A stretch of DNA of 64,000 bases. Source: CAYFKJ01 sp964528595. GTDB lineage: Bacteria > Pseudomonadota > Alphaproteobacteria > UBA2966. The stretch covers positions 1 through 64,000 of the forward strand of contig CAZGTM010000005.1 of the NCBI GenBank assembly GCA_964528595.1, read 5' to 3'. Below, piece after piece: positions 43,712-52,792 of the stretch. Each line of letters begins with the position of its first letter. The first letter of the stretch is position 1. The position numbers and the translations under genes were made by a program. The notes beneath the pieces were generated by a model. It was not told the DNA's origin, searched no databases, and worked only from the letters and a program-made list of their open reading frames with translations.

Positions 43712-44929
43712 TTAGTAGAGTTTCTTACCGCACTTGCCGAGTTTGAGTTCCTTGCACTTGTCCTTGACCGCGTCGAATTGGCCCTGGATGTCCTGCATCA
43801 ACATACCGCCGCTTTCCTTGACGACGGAGATGTAGACGTTTTGGACGATATCCCGGGTTTCGGCGTCGATCATGATCGGGCCGCGCGGGCTGTTGTGCTT
43901 CCAGCCCTTGAGCGCCGCCATGGCGCCATCGGCCGTCAATTTACTGCCCTTGGCCGACTTGATGGCGTGGAACACCGCAGCCATGCCGTCATAACCGCCG
44001 ACACCGACGAAGTCGGGTACGCTGTCGCCGCCATATTCAGCCTTCCAGGCCTTCACGAAGGCTTGGTTTTCGGCCGACGGCAGGAACATGTTGTAGTGGT
44101 GCGCCGTGACAACGCCGACCGCTGCCGAGCCCATACCCTGCAACTGCGTGTCCTGGGTGATGTCGCCGGGGCCGACCAGAGCGACGCCCGCATCACGCAT
44201 GCCCAAAGACTGGTAGGTCTTGGCCACCGCCGCGGCATGGTTGCCGGCCGGCACGAAGACATACATGCAGTTGGGCTTTTTGTCCTTGGCGCGTTGGAAG
44301 AACGGTGTGAAGTCCGGAACCTCGCGCGGGCCGCCCATGGGGATTTCGTCGACGACCTTGCCGCCGGCGCCCTCGAAGCCTTTCTTGAAGGCTGCGACGC
44401 TGTCCTTGCCTGGTGGGTAGTTGGTGTAACCCGAGGCAGCGGTTTTGCAGCCCAGTTTGTTGGCCGCGTGTTCGCCCATGATGAAGCCGGCCTGCCACAT
44501 GGTGAAGGAGACCCGCACCATGTTCGGCGACATGTTGGGTATGAAGGCCGTGCCGGCGTTCATGATGACGACGGGCGTCCCGGCCTTGTTGACCAAGGGG
44601 GCGATGGACATGGCGTTGGGCGAGAAGATCAAGCCGGTGATCAGTTCGACGCCCTCACGCGTGATCAATTCCTGCGCCGCCGTCTTGGCGATAGGGCCGC
44701 CGGGACGCTTTGAATCACGCACGATCATCTTCACCGTGTCGCCGCCGAGATCGCCGGCGTGAAGCTTCATGTAGAGCTTGGCGCCCCGTTCCATTTGGAT
44801 GCCGAGGTTGGCGGCACCGCCCGACATGGGTCCGATGAAGCCGATCTTGTATTCACGGGCCTCCGCTTGGGCCGCGGCAAACGCCATAACGCCCGCCAGG
44901 GCAGCAGCGGTGATGAAATTGGATCTCAT
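43712..44929 (-). CDS. ABC transporter substrate-binding protein (LIV family)
   Basis: A 405-residue periplasmic receptor with a signal peptide cleaved after AAAQAEA. The family start is YKIGFIGPMSGGAANLGIQM. It ends with Cys-containing KDKCKELKLGKCGKKLY, an unusual two-cysteine tail suggesting a disulfide. It heads the operon with livH, livM, livG and livF. The ligand could be an amino acid, amide or aromatic acid. Confidence 0.9.
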   Translation of the reverse strand: MRSNFITAAALAGVMAFAAAQAEAREYKIGFIGPMSGGAANLGIQMERGAKLYMKLHAGDLGGDTVKMIVRDSKRPGGPIAKTAAQELITREGVELITGLIFSPNAMSIAPLVNKAGTPVVIMNAGTAFIPNMSPNMVRVSFTMWQAGFIMGEHAANKLGCKTAASGYTNYPPGKDSVAAFKKGFEGAGGKVVDEIPMGGPREVPDFTPFFQRAKDKKPNCMYVFVPAGNHAAAVAKTYQSLGMRDAGVALVGPGDITQDTQLQGMGSAAVGVVTAHHYNMFLPSAENQAFVKAWKAEYGGDSVPDFVGVGGYDGMAAVFHAIKSAKGSKLTADGAMAALKGWKHNSPRGPIMIDAETRDIVQNVYISVVKESGGMLMQDIQGQFDAVKDKCKELKLGKCGKKLY

Positions 44930-44973
44930 TTTCGATCTCCTCCCCAGAAGTGATTTGTCCCAATTAAATTTTC

Positions 44974-44985
44974 TTACATATGTAA
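44974..44985. promoter_or_regulatory. 12-bp palindrome upstream of the LIV receptor gene
   Basis: TTACATATGTAA lies 44 bp before the receptor ATG, in an AT-rich promoter region. Its symmetry and position suggest an operator for a dimeric regulator; no regulator gene is adjacent. Confidence 0.35.
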
Positions 44986-45095
44986 CTTATTGATATTGGC
45001 GAATAGTGTAAACGCAAATGCGGTCTTGGCGCGAAAAACGAATAGCCTCGAACGGTCTTCGAATAGCTAAATTGGATCCAATCTAGGCCGTAAGG

Positions 45096-45119
45096 CCATG
45101 GAATACGTGAATTCCATGG
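45096..45119. promoter_or_regulatory. Inverted repeat upstream of dapF
   Basis: CCATGGAAT (45096-45104) and ATTCCATGG (45111-45119) are exact inverted arms with a 6-bp spacer, 33 bp before the dapF ATG. There is no T-run, so an operator or a 5'-UTR hairpin are the options. Confidence 0.4.
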
Positions 45120-45152
45120 ACATCGCGGGCCGGGACGCCATATAACGCCGCA

Positions 45153-46004
45153 ATGACCTATCCGTTCGTCAAAATGCACGGCCTGGGCAACGACTTCGTT
45201 GTTCTCGATGCCCGCGCCAATCCCCTGGATTTGAGCGCGGCGCAGGCGCGCGCCATCGCCGACCGGCGGACCGGCGTCGGCTGCGACCAATTGATCGTGC
45301 TCGAACCCTCGACGGATGGCGACGTTTTTATGCGCATCCGCAATCCCGACGGCGGCGAAGCCGAAGCATGCGGCAACGCCACGCGCTGTGTCGCCTCGCA
45401 ATTGATGGGTGAAACCGGCAGCGACCGCATCGTGGTCGAGACCGTAGCCGGTCTGCTGGAAGCGACGGATGCCGGAAACGGGCTTTATTCGGTCGACATG
45501 GGCCCCGCACTGCTCGACTGGCAACAGATTCCGCTGGCCCGGGAAATGGATACACTGCACGTCGACGTCTCGGTCGGCCCGGCCGGCGATCCCGTGCTCT
45601 CCGACCCGGTCGCCGTCAACATGGGCAATCCCCACGCGGTGTTTTTCGTCGACGACGTCGATACCGTCGACCTTGCGACGGTCGGCCCGATGCTCGAACA
45701 CCACCCGGTCTTCCCCGAACGCGCCAACATCTCCGTTGCCAAGGTCATCTCCAAGGGCGCCATTCGCATGCGCGTTTGGGAACGCACGGCCGGCATAACC
45801 CAGGCCTGCGGCTCGGCGGCCTGCGCCGTCCTGGTGGCGTCGGCGCGGCGCGGTCTGACGGGCCGCGGCGCCGAGGTCATGCTCGATGGTGGCAGCCTGA
45901 AAATCGCCTGGCGCGAGGACGGCCACGTCATGATGACGGGTCCGGTGGCGACCAGCTTCGCCGGCAACCTCGACGCCGCCCTGCTGTCCAGGGGGGTTGT
46001 ATGA
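45153..46004 (+). CDS. dapF: Diaminopimelate epimerase
   Basis: A 283-residue enzyme converting LL- to meso-diaminopimelate for lysine and peptidoglycan. Catalytic cysteines are Cys73 in AEACGNATRC and the one in ITQACGSAACA. HGLGNDFVVLDAR opens the N-terminus. No clear SD precedes the ATG. mtaB starts within its stop codon (ATGA). Confidence 0.96.
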   Translation: MTYPFVKMHGLGNDFVVLDARANPLDLSAAQARAIADRRTGVGCDQLIVLEPSTDGDVFMRIRNPDGGEAEACGNATRCVASQLMGETGSDRIVVETVAGLLEATDAGNGLYSVDMGPALLDWQQIPLAREMDTLHVDVSVGPAGDPVLSDPVAVNMGNPHAVFFVDDVDTVDLATVGPMLEHHPVFPERANISVAKVISKGAIRMRVWERTAGITQACGSAACAVLVASARRGLTGRGAEVMLDGGSLKIAWREDGHVMMTGPVATSFAGNLDAALLSRGVV

Positions 46005-47248
46005 GCGCGCCTGAAGTCATCACCTTCGGCTGCCGCATCAACGCCTACGAGTCGGAGGTCATCCGCCAGCACGCCCGGGCCGCCGGCCTGACCGACACCG
46101 TCGTCGTCAACACCTGCGCCGTGACGGCGGAAGCAGAGCGCCAGGCGCGCCAAACCATCCGCCGCACCCGCCGGCGCCGGCCCGACGCCCGTATCATCGT
46201 GACGGGCTGCGCCGCCCAGATCAGCCCCCAATCCTACGCCGCCATGGACGAGGTGGATCAGGTTCTGGGCAACAGCGAAAAACTGGAGGCCCAAAGTTTC
46301 GTCGGCCACGACGAACCCGTGCTGGTCAACGACATCATGGCGGTGCACGAGACCGCCGGACATCTGGTCGAAGGCCTGGAGGGCCGCGCCCGCGCCTTCC
46401 TGCAGGTTCAGCAGGGCTGCGATCACCGCTGCACCTTCTGCATCATTCCCTACGGCCGCGGTCCCAGCCGCAGCGTCGCTATGGGCGAGATCGCCGAACA
46501 GGCGCGCACCCTGGTGGCCAACGGCTACCGCGAAATCGTGCTCTCCGGCGTCGACATTACGTCCTACGGCACGGACCTGCCGGGCGCGCCCAGCCTCGGC
46601 GCCATGATGCGCCGCCTGCTCCAGGCCGTGCCGGAACTGGAGCGTCTGCGCATCTCATCCATCGATGCGGTCGAGGTCGACGATGATCTCTTCACCCTGA
46701 TCGCCGAGGAACCGCGTCTGATGCCGCACCTGCACCTCAGTCTGCAATCGGGCGACGACATGATCTTGAAACGCATGAAGCGCCGCCACACGCGCGCCCA
46801 GGCCGTCGATTTTTGCCGGCGTGTGCGCGAGGTCCGCCCCGATGTCGTGTTCGGCGCCGACCTGATCGCCGGTTTTCCCACCGAAACCGAGGCGATGTTC
46901 GAGGGGACTTTGGCTCTGGTCGAGGATTGCGGCCTCACCTACCTGCATGTCTTTCCCTATTCGGAACGCGACGGCACGCCCGCCGCCGCCATGCCGCCGG
47001 TGCCGGGTGACGTGCGCAAAGCCCGCGCCGCCCGTTTGCGCACCGCCGGTGACCGGGCCTTGAAGGCCTACCTCGCCGCCCAGGTCGGGCGGACGGCGCC
47101 CGTGCTGATCGAAAAGCCGGGACTGGGCCGCACCGAGGGCTTCGCCTTGGCCCGATTGGACGACGCGGGCGGCGTGCCCGGCGAGATCGTTCCGGTGAGC
47201 CTGATGAAATCGGATGCCGAAGCCTTGTATGGCCACATCGGCCCTTGA
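46001..47248 (+). CDS. mtaB: tRNA (N6-threonylcarbamoyladenosine(37)-C2)-methylthiotransferase
   Basis: A 415-residue radical-SAM methylthiotransferase making ms2t6A37. The N-terminal cluster cysteines are Cys11, Cys39 and Cys70; the radical-SAM triad is Cys140, Cys144 and Cys147 (GCDHRCTFC), followed by PYGRGPSRS. The real start is ATG 46001, overlapping dapF by 4 bp. A longer upstream frame is the out-of-frame dapF region. ftsY follows. Confidence 0.94.
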   Translation: MSAPEVITFGCRINAYESEVIRQHARAAGLTDTVVVNTCAVTAEAERQARQTIRRTRRRRPDARIIVTGCAAQISPQSYAAMDEVDQVLGNSEKLEAQSFVGHDEPVLVNDIMAVHETAGHLVEGLEGRARAFLQVQQGCDHRCTFCIIPYGRGPSRSVAMGEIAEQARTLVANGYREIVLSGVDITSYGTDLPGAPSLGAMMRRLLQAVPELERLRISSIDAVEVDDDLFTLIAEEPRLMPHLHLSLQSGDDMILKRMKRRHTRAQAVDFCRRVREVRPDVVFGADLIAGFPTETEAMFEGTLALVEDCGLTYLHVFPYSERDGTPAAAMPPVPGDVRKARAARLRTAGDRALKAYLAAQVGRTAPVLIEKPGLGRTEGFALARLDDAGGVPGEIVPVSLMKSDAEALYGHIGP

Positions 47249-47261
47249 GCGGGAACCCAGC

Positions 47262-48199
<938 letters not shown>

Positions 48200-48203
<4 letters not shown>

Positions 48204-48772
48204 GCGATCAAACGCGGAAAATGCCGCCGTGGATAAAGCTGGCGGTCGAAATCGGGCCCTTGGCGGTCTTTTTCATCGTCAACGCCCGCGCCGGCATTTT
48301 CACCGCGACCGCGGCCTTCATGGTGGTGATCCTGGTCGCCCTGGGGATCGCCTGGAGTTACGAGCGCCGGCTGCCCACCCTGCCTCTAGTGACCGCCGTC
48401 GTCGTGATGGTGTTCGGCGGCCTGACGCTGTGGCTGCAGGACGAAACCTTCATCAAGCTTAAACCGACCATCGTTAACGTCTTCTTCGCCGCCGCCATAT
48501 TCGGTGGTCTGGCTTTCGGCAAGAATTACGTCCGCACCGTGATGAGCGCGATGATGAACCTCGATGACGCGGGCTGGCTCAAGCTGGCCAAGCGCTGGGG
48601 CGGGTTCTTCATCGCCATGGCATTGCTCAACGAGGCGGTTTGGCGCAACGTGCCGACGGACACCTGGGTCAACTTCAAGGTTTTCGGCCTCCTGCCGCTG
48701 ACCTTCCTGTTTGCCATCTCCCAGGTGCCGCTGATGCAGAGGCACGCGGTGGAGGAAGAAGCCGAGGAATAG
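48200..48772 (+). CDS. yciB: Inner membrane-spanning protein YciB (septation protein A)
   Basis: A 190-residue integral membrane protein with about five helices. KLAVEIGPLAVFFIVNARAG, LKPTIVNVFFAAAIFGGL and LNEAVWRNVPTDTWVNFKVF are characteristic of the IspZ/YciB family, which affects cell envelope and division. ATG is coupled to the ftsY stop. Confidence 0.93.
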
Positions 48773-48830
48773 TCGTTCCCCGACACAGTGGTGGTCACAT
48801 ATTCTGATTTCGGGACAAACACAGCCGCTG

Positions 48831-48945
48831 CCCCCCCCATCCTGTCCCTCCTCCTCCAGGGGGGAAGGTACTCAAGCCTGATAGGTAACCCCAACTACGA
48901 AAAGCCCTCCCCCTTGAGGGGGGAGGGTTGGGTGGGGGTGGAGCC
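48831..48945 (-). repeat. Palindromic intergenic repeat, copy 2
   Basis: Read on the minus strand it begins GGCTCCACCCCCACCC, has the same GGGGGAGGG stem and the TTCCCCCC stem, and ends GGATGGGGGGGG like copy 1 at 40134-40233. The linker between stems is different. It lies between convergent yciB and the Nudix gene, so both copies occupy convergent intergenic spaces. Confidence 0.85.
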
Positions 48946-48967
48946 ACAAGACGGAACCTTGGCGATA

Positions 48968-49537
48968 TCAGACCCCCTGCGGCCGGTTGCTCTTGAAGGC
49001 GCCGGGCGGCGTGCCCTGGGGCGCACCGAGCGGGCCGTCCTTAGTTTCCCAATAATGCTTTAGCGACCAGTGAACGGTGGGGAAGGCGATGTCGTCCCAG
49101 GGGATGTCATCCCACTCGTAAAGCCCGACCTCCTCGGTTTCCTGGCCTGCGCCGACGTTGGGGTTCAAGAGCCGCGCGCGGTATATGATCTGGACCTGGC
49201 TGATGCGGGGAATGTCGTAGATCGCCAGGATGCCGTCGAGTTCAAGCTCGGCTTCCGCCTCCTCGAGGGCTTCGCGCATGGCGCCCTCGGCCGTGCTTTC
49301 GCGCTCCTCCATGTAGCCTGCCGGGATGGTCCAATAGCCCAGCCTCGGTTCGATGGCGCGCTTGCACAGCAGGATCTTGCCTTCCCAGGTGCAGACCGAG
49401 CCGACGACGATCTTGGGATTGACGTAGTTGATGAAGCCGCAGTCATCGCACACCAGCCTGAGCCGGTTGTCGCCGGCGGGCATGCGTTCGGAAAATTCAC
49501 CCGCGAGATCCGAGGGCTCCGCCAATTTCTTCGTCAT
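48968..49537 (-). CDS. NUDIX hydrolase
   Basis: A 189-residue Nudix protein. A single CxxC (CDDCG) and YVNPKIVVGSVC form a zinc-ribbon-like N-terminus; the Nudix box reads GYMEERESTAEGAMREALEE, with the usual final Gly replaced. The fold resembles ADP-ribose/NADH pyrophosphatases. Nucleotide substrate unknown. Confidence 0.88.
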   Translation of the reverse strand: MTKKLAEPSDLAGEFSERMPAGDNRLRLVCDDCGFINYVNPKIVVGSVCTWEGKILLCKRAIEPRLGYWTIPAGYMEERESTAEGAMREALEEAEAELELDGILAIYDIPRISQVQIIYRARLLNPNVGAGQETEEVGLYEWDDIPWDDIAFPTVHWSLKHYWETKDGPLGAPQGTPPGAFKSNRPQGV

Positions 49538-49590
49538 GCGTGATTATCCTCAAGAGAGTTAGCGGCGAGATTATGCCGCAGGCCGGGCAC

Positions 49591-49620
49591 AAGAAAAAGG
49601 CCCCGGTTTAAGCCGAGGCC
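49591..49620 (-). terminator. Intrinsic terminator of the small charged protein gene
   Basis: GGCCTCGG and CCGGGGCC pair on the minus strand with one wobble around a 6-nt loop, followed by TTTTTCTT (49598-49591). It lies 25 bp after the stop of the gene at 49646. Confidence 0.85.
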
Positions 49621-49645
49621 TGTCATGCATTCACGGGATGTGATT

Positions 49646-49858
49646 TTAAACTTTGATGTCCACGCGCCCGTCGTCCGCCGCCTCCTGCGAATCTTCGCGC
49701 CGTTGCTGGCGGGTCTGCTGACGCGCCGTCTGGGCGTCAGTCTCGTCGGTCTTGGCAACAGCCCGCCGGGTCTCGACATCGTCGCGTTTCGGCGTCTCGG
49801 GCACCACCACCGCCGCAGCCGGGTGGGCGCCGGCGACTCCGCCACCGATTTCAACCAT
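49646..49858 (-). CDS. Small charged hypothetical protein
   Basis: A 70-residue protein with a near-perfect ribosome site (AAGGAGGTGA, 5 nt before ATG 49858) and a downstream terminator, strong signs of an expressed gene. The N-terminal third is Gly/Ala/Val-rich (VEIGGGVAGAHPAAAVVVP); the rest is a Gln/Arg/Asp-rich probable coil (TARQQTRQQRREDSQEAADD). No family is recognised. Confidence 0.75.
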   Translation of the reverse strand: MVEIGGGVAGAHPAAAVVVPETPKRDDVETRRAVAKTDETDAQTARQQTRQQRREDSQEAADDGRVDIKV

Positions 49859-50137
49859 AGTCACCTCCTTCGGCCGGTGTTAATTCCGCGCCAAAAGCCG
49901 TCGGGCAGGCGTAAGCCGCGCATGCCCTCAACAATGATCCCGCTCCGGCCCTTTCCTTGTCAAGGCAAAAGCGGAAGGATTTGTTAACCATAGATTAGGC
50001 CGGATCTTATGAGTATCAAGGTGCCGACGGTCCCAATGTTTCAAATTGGAGCAATATTTTGTTTCGAAATGAGGCAATTACACCCGGTTTGAATCGAACA
50101 AATAACATCAACCCATTGAAATGCTTGGATAAAAAAT

Positions 50138-50175
50138 CATGCCAAAAACGTGAGAAATGTTGGCATGTCTGTTGC
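50138..50175 (+). promoter_or_regulatory. Sigma-54-type promoter overlapped by an inverted repeat
   Basis: TTGGCATG-TCTG-TTGC (50160-50175) has the GG (50162-50163) and GC (50174-50175) separated by exactly 10 bp, matching the -24/-12 consensus. Its -24 half also forms the right arm of an inverted repeat CATGCCAA (50138-50145) / TTGGCATG (50160-50167). The start site would be near 50187, facing the structured region and terminator that follow. Confidence 0.55.
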
Positions 50176-50186
50176 GACGCACAATG

Positions 50187-50320
50187 CAGAAGCTGCGCTG
50201 GTCCCCCACTAGACGGCTTCCGCCGGAGGACTCCCCTCTTCCGGCAGGTCGGGTTTTACCCCTAGATCCGGCTATTTTGAATGGAGGCGCAGTCCCCCTG
50301 CGCCTCCATTTATTTTTTGG
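50187..50320 (+). ncRNA. Candidate structured small RNA
   Basis: Downstream of the sigma-54-type promoter, GCCGGAGGA and TCTTCCGGC form a stem around CTCCCC, followed by a small CGGG/CCCC hairpin and a 12-bp perfect terminator hairpin. The ACTCCCCTC loop could pair with ribosome sites. No open frame with a ribosome site occurs inside. No known RNA family was recognised. The terminator could alternatively serve the convergent ccm operon. Confidence 0.4.
50281..50318 (+). terminator. Strong intrinsic terminator before the ccmI stop
   Basis: ATGGAGGCGCAG (50281-50292) and CTGCGCCTCCAT (50298-50309) form a perfect 12-bp stem with a 5-nt loop, followed by TTATTTTTT on the plus strand. It acts best for plus-strand transcripts; the minus-strand side, about 20 bp past ccmI, is not T-rich but may still protect the ccm mRNA end. 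Confidence 0.85.
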
Positions 50321-50327
50321 TGGAGGC

Positions 50328-51731
50328 TTAGTCGGCGGGCAGTTCGTCGAGTTGTTTGCGCACCGCGTCGTGGGCGGCACTACCGGGCTCCAATACCTCG
50401 ATCAATTTCCCCCAGGCGATCCTGGCCACCGCGAATCGTTGCTGCTGCGCCGCCGCCAGACCGGTGAAGTAAAGCGCATCGGGATTGTTGGGGGCGATTT
50501 TCAGCACGCGGGCGAAAAGCGCCGCCGCTTCGGCCGGTAACGGGGCCGCGCGATCAGATGCCTCGACGATGGCGGAGGCCAGCGTCATCAGGACGTTGAC
50601 GTCCTGCGGTTTGAGACGGGCGGCCTGCGTCAGGGCGTCGCGCGCCTTCGAATTCTCGTTCAGCACGCCGTAGGAGCGGGCCAGGCGCATCCAGCCCTCG
50701 AAATCGTCGGGTTCCGATTCAAGGCGTTCGGCCAATTGATCGACCATGCCCCGAATCATGGCGTTCCTGTCCTCTGCCGACATGTCTTTCGCCGCTGCGA
50801 GATCGGCAGCGTCCGGGCCTGGCTCGCCGGCGCTGGCGGGGTCTTCGCCCGAACCGACCGGGGGCAGAGGGTCCGGTATGACCTTCGCGAGGTCGATGTC
50901 CAGTTTTTCCGCCGCCCTTTCCAGCCTTTCCCGCAAGGCCGGCATCCAGGGCGCGTCGGCCGGGCTGTCCGCCACCAGCTTGAGCCAAATCTCGAAAGCA
51001 TCCTTGTCGCGGCCGGCCTGGCCGTAGCCCTCCGCGATATAAAACCGCGCGCCGAGATGGTCCGGGTCGGCGGCGAGAGCGGCTTCGAAGGCCTTGCGGG
51101 CGGCGGGGATGACGGTGCCTTCCGCCGTCATGACTAACGATTCGCCCAGCGCCATCTGAACGTCGGCATCCTGGGGCGTCAATTCGGCCGCTTGCCCGAA
51201 GGCATCCGCTGCCTCTTCGTAGCGCCTGAGCGCCGTGTAGGATTGGCCCAGCAGCATCCAGCCGCGCTGGTTGGTGGGATCGCTCTCCAGGCGCTTGGCG
51301 AGTTTGGCAATGGCGCTTTCGATATTGCCTGGTCCGGCCGGGGGCGGCGCCTGCAGGCGTTGGGCGAACGGCTGGCCGGGCACGTCGGGCGAGCCGAGCC
51401 AGTCATAAAGCCCGAACGGTACGGCGATCATGACGACAACGACCGCCGCCAGGACAGAAATCGAAACGCCCGGAGAAACCGCACCCGCGTCCTGCGCACC
51501 GCTTTGCTCCAGCGCCAGCATGCGCCGTTCGATTTCCAGACGCGCCGCCTTTTCCTCATCCGCCGTCAGGACGCCGCGTTCGACATCGGCGGCCAATTCG
51601 TTCAACTGGTCGCGGTAAACCTCGAGCGAGTAAACCTCGCGCGCCATGTCCGTCCGGGCCCGGCGCAGCATCGGCAGCGCCACGAAGGCAATCGCCACGA
51701 CGGTCATGACGGTAAGCGCCGCCCACAGCAT
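50328..51731 (-). CDS. ccmI: Cytochrome c biogenesis protein CcmI
   Basis: A 467-residue heme-ligation chaperone for apocytochrome c. Two N-terminal transmembrane helices flank a cytoplasmic loop (RRARTDMAREVYSLEVYRDQ), followed by a periplasmic domain with several TPR units such as GWMLLGQSYTALRRYEEAAD. It overlaps ccmH by one base and ends the ccm operon. Confidence 0.9.
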   Translation of the reverse strand: MLWAALTVMTVVAIAFVALPMLRRARTDMAREVYSLEVYRDQLNELAADVERGVLTADEEKAARLEIERRMLALEQSGAQDAGAVSPGVSISVLAAVVVVMIAVPFGLYDWLGSPDVPGQPFAQRLQAPPPAGPGNIESAIAKLAKRLESDPTNQRGWMLLGQSYTALRRYEEAADAFGQAAELTPQDADVQMALGESLVMTAEGTVIPAARKAFEAALAADPDHLGARFYIAEGYGQAGRDKDAFEIWLKLVADSPADAPWMPALRERLERAAEKLDIDLAKVIPDPLPPVGSGEDPASAGEPGPDAADLAAAKDMSAEDRNAMIRGMVDQLAERLESEPDDFEGWMRLARSYGVLNENSKARDALTQAARLKPQDVNVLMTLASAIVEASDRAAPLPAEAAALFARVLKIAPNNPDALYFTGLAAAQQQRFAVARIAWGKLIEVLEPGSAAHDAVRKQLDELPAD

Positions 51732-52237
51732 CAGGCGTCTCCCTCGCCGTCATCGAGCAGCTTTTCGAGGCGGGCTTTCTCCGCCTCGGTCAATGGCGCC
51801 GGGGCGCCGGAGGGCGCCGCCTGCCGCCGCCGCAGCACCAGGAAAACGCCGCCGGCGGCAAACAGGAAGATGATCAGAGGACCGATCCACAGCGCCAGCG
51901 TGCGCAGCTTGAAAGGCGGGTCGAGCAAGACCCAGTCGCCGTAACGGTTAACGATGTAATCGATGGCCTCGTCGTCGCTCTCGCCGGTCGCCAGGCGCTC
52001 GCGGACCAGAACCCGCAGGTCGCGGGCCAGGGGCGCGTTGCTATCGTCAATCGACTGGTTCTGGCAGACCAGACAGCGCAGCAGCTTGTGGATCGCCCTG
52101 GCGCGGCTTTCCATGGCGGGATCGGGCAGCGGCGTATCGATGGTCGATTGCGCCAGGGCCGGCGCGGGCGCAGTTACGCTCCAGCCGGTCAGCCCGGCCA
52201 TCAGGAGCAACGCGATAAGGGAACGGGGGACGGACAT
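51731..52237 (-). CDS. ccmH: Cytochrome c-type biogenesis protein CcmH
   Basis: A 168-residue thiol-disulfide protein with signal peptide, the redox motif Cys55-LV-Cys58 in LLRCLVCQNQS, and a C-terminal membrane anchor (ALWIGPLIIFLFAAGGVFLV). It reduces apocytochrome c cysteines before heme attachment. Located 6 bp after ccmG. Confidence 0.94.
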   Translation of the reverse strand: MSVPRSLIALLLMAGLTGWSVTAPAPALAQSTIDTPLPDPAMESRARAIHKLLRCLVCQNQSIDDSNAPLARDLRVLVRERLATGESDDEAIDYIVNRYGDWVLLDPPFKLRTLALWIGPLIIFLFAAGGVFLVLRRRQAAPSGAPAPLTEAEKARLEKLLDDGEGDA

Positions 52238-52243
52238 CGGTTG

Positions 52244-52792
52244 TCAGTTCTTGGCCGCGGCCTGTTCCTGAAGCTGTTCGACCAGCGGCAGGATGCTTTG
52301 GTTGAGGACGTCCCGCGTCATGACGCCGACGTGCTTGTAGCGGATGCGGCCCTTGGCATCGATGACGAAGGTTTCCGGCACGCCGTAGACGCCCCATTCG
52401 ATCCCGGCCTTGCCCTTGCGGTCGGCGCCGGTGCGTTCGTAAGGATCGCCGTAGCGGTCGAGCCACTTGGAGGCGTTGTCGGGATCGTCCTTGTAGTTGA
52501 TGCCGTGCAGGGGGACCTGCTTGTCTTCGGCGACGTCCATCCACAGGGGATGTTCGACACGGCAGGGGCCGCACCACGAGGCGAATACGTTGACCAGCGC
52601 CACCTCGCCGTTTTCGAGATCGGCTGTTTTGAGACCCAATGTCCGGCCCTTGACGGCGTCGAGGTCAAACTCCGGCACCGGTTTGTCGATCAGCGCGGAG
52701 GGTATTTTCTTGGGCTCCAGGCTGAGGCCGACGTAGAGGACGACCGACAGGATGCCGAAAACCACCAGGGGAAACAAATAGCCGAGACGCAT
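52244..52792 (-). CDS. ccmG: Thiol:disulfide interchange protein CcmG (DsbE)
   Basis: A 182-residue membrane-anchored thioredoxin-fold protein with active-site Cys74-GP-Cys77 (FASWCGPCRVEHP) and the conserved YGVPETFVID. It keeps CcmH or apocytochrome cysteines reduced. Its start is directly adjacent to the ccmF stop. Confidence 0.95.
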   Translation of the reverse strand: MRLGYLFPLVVFGILSVVLYVGLSLEPKKIPSALIDKPVPEFDLDAVKGRTLGLKTADLENGEVALVNVFASWCGPCRVEHPLWMDVAEDKQVPLHGINYKDDPDNASKWLDRYGDPYERTGADRKGKAGIEWGVYGVPETFVIDAKGRIRYKHVGVMTRDVLNQSILPLVEQLQEQAAAKN

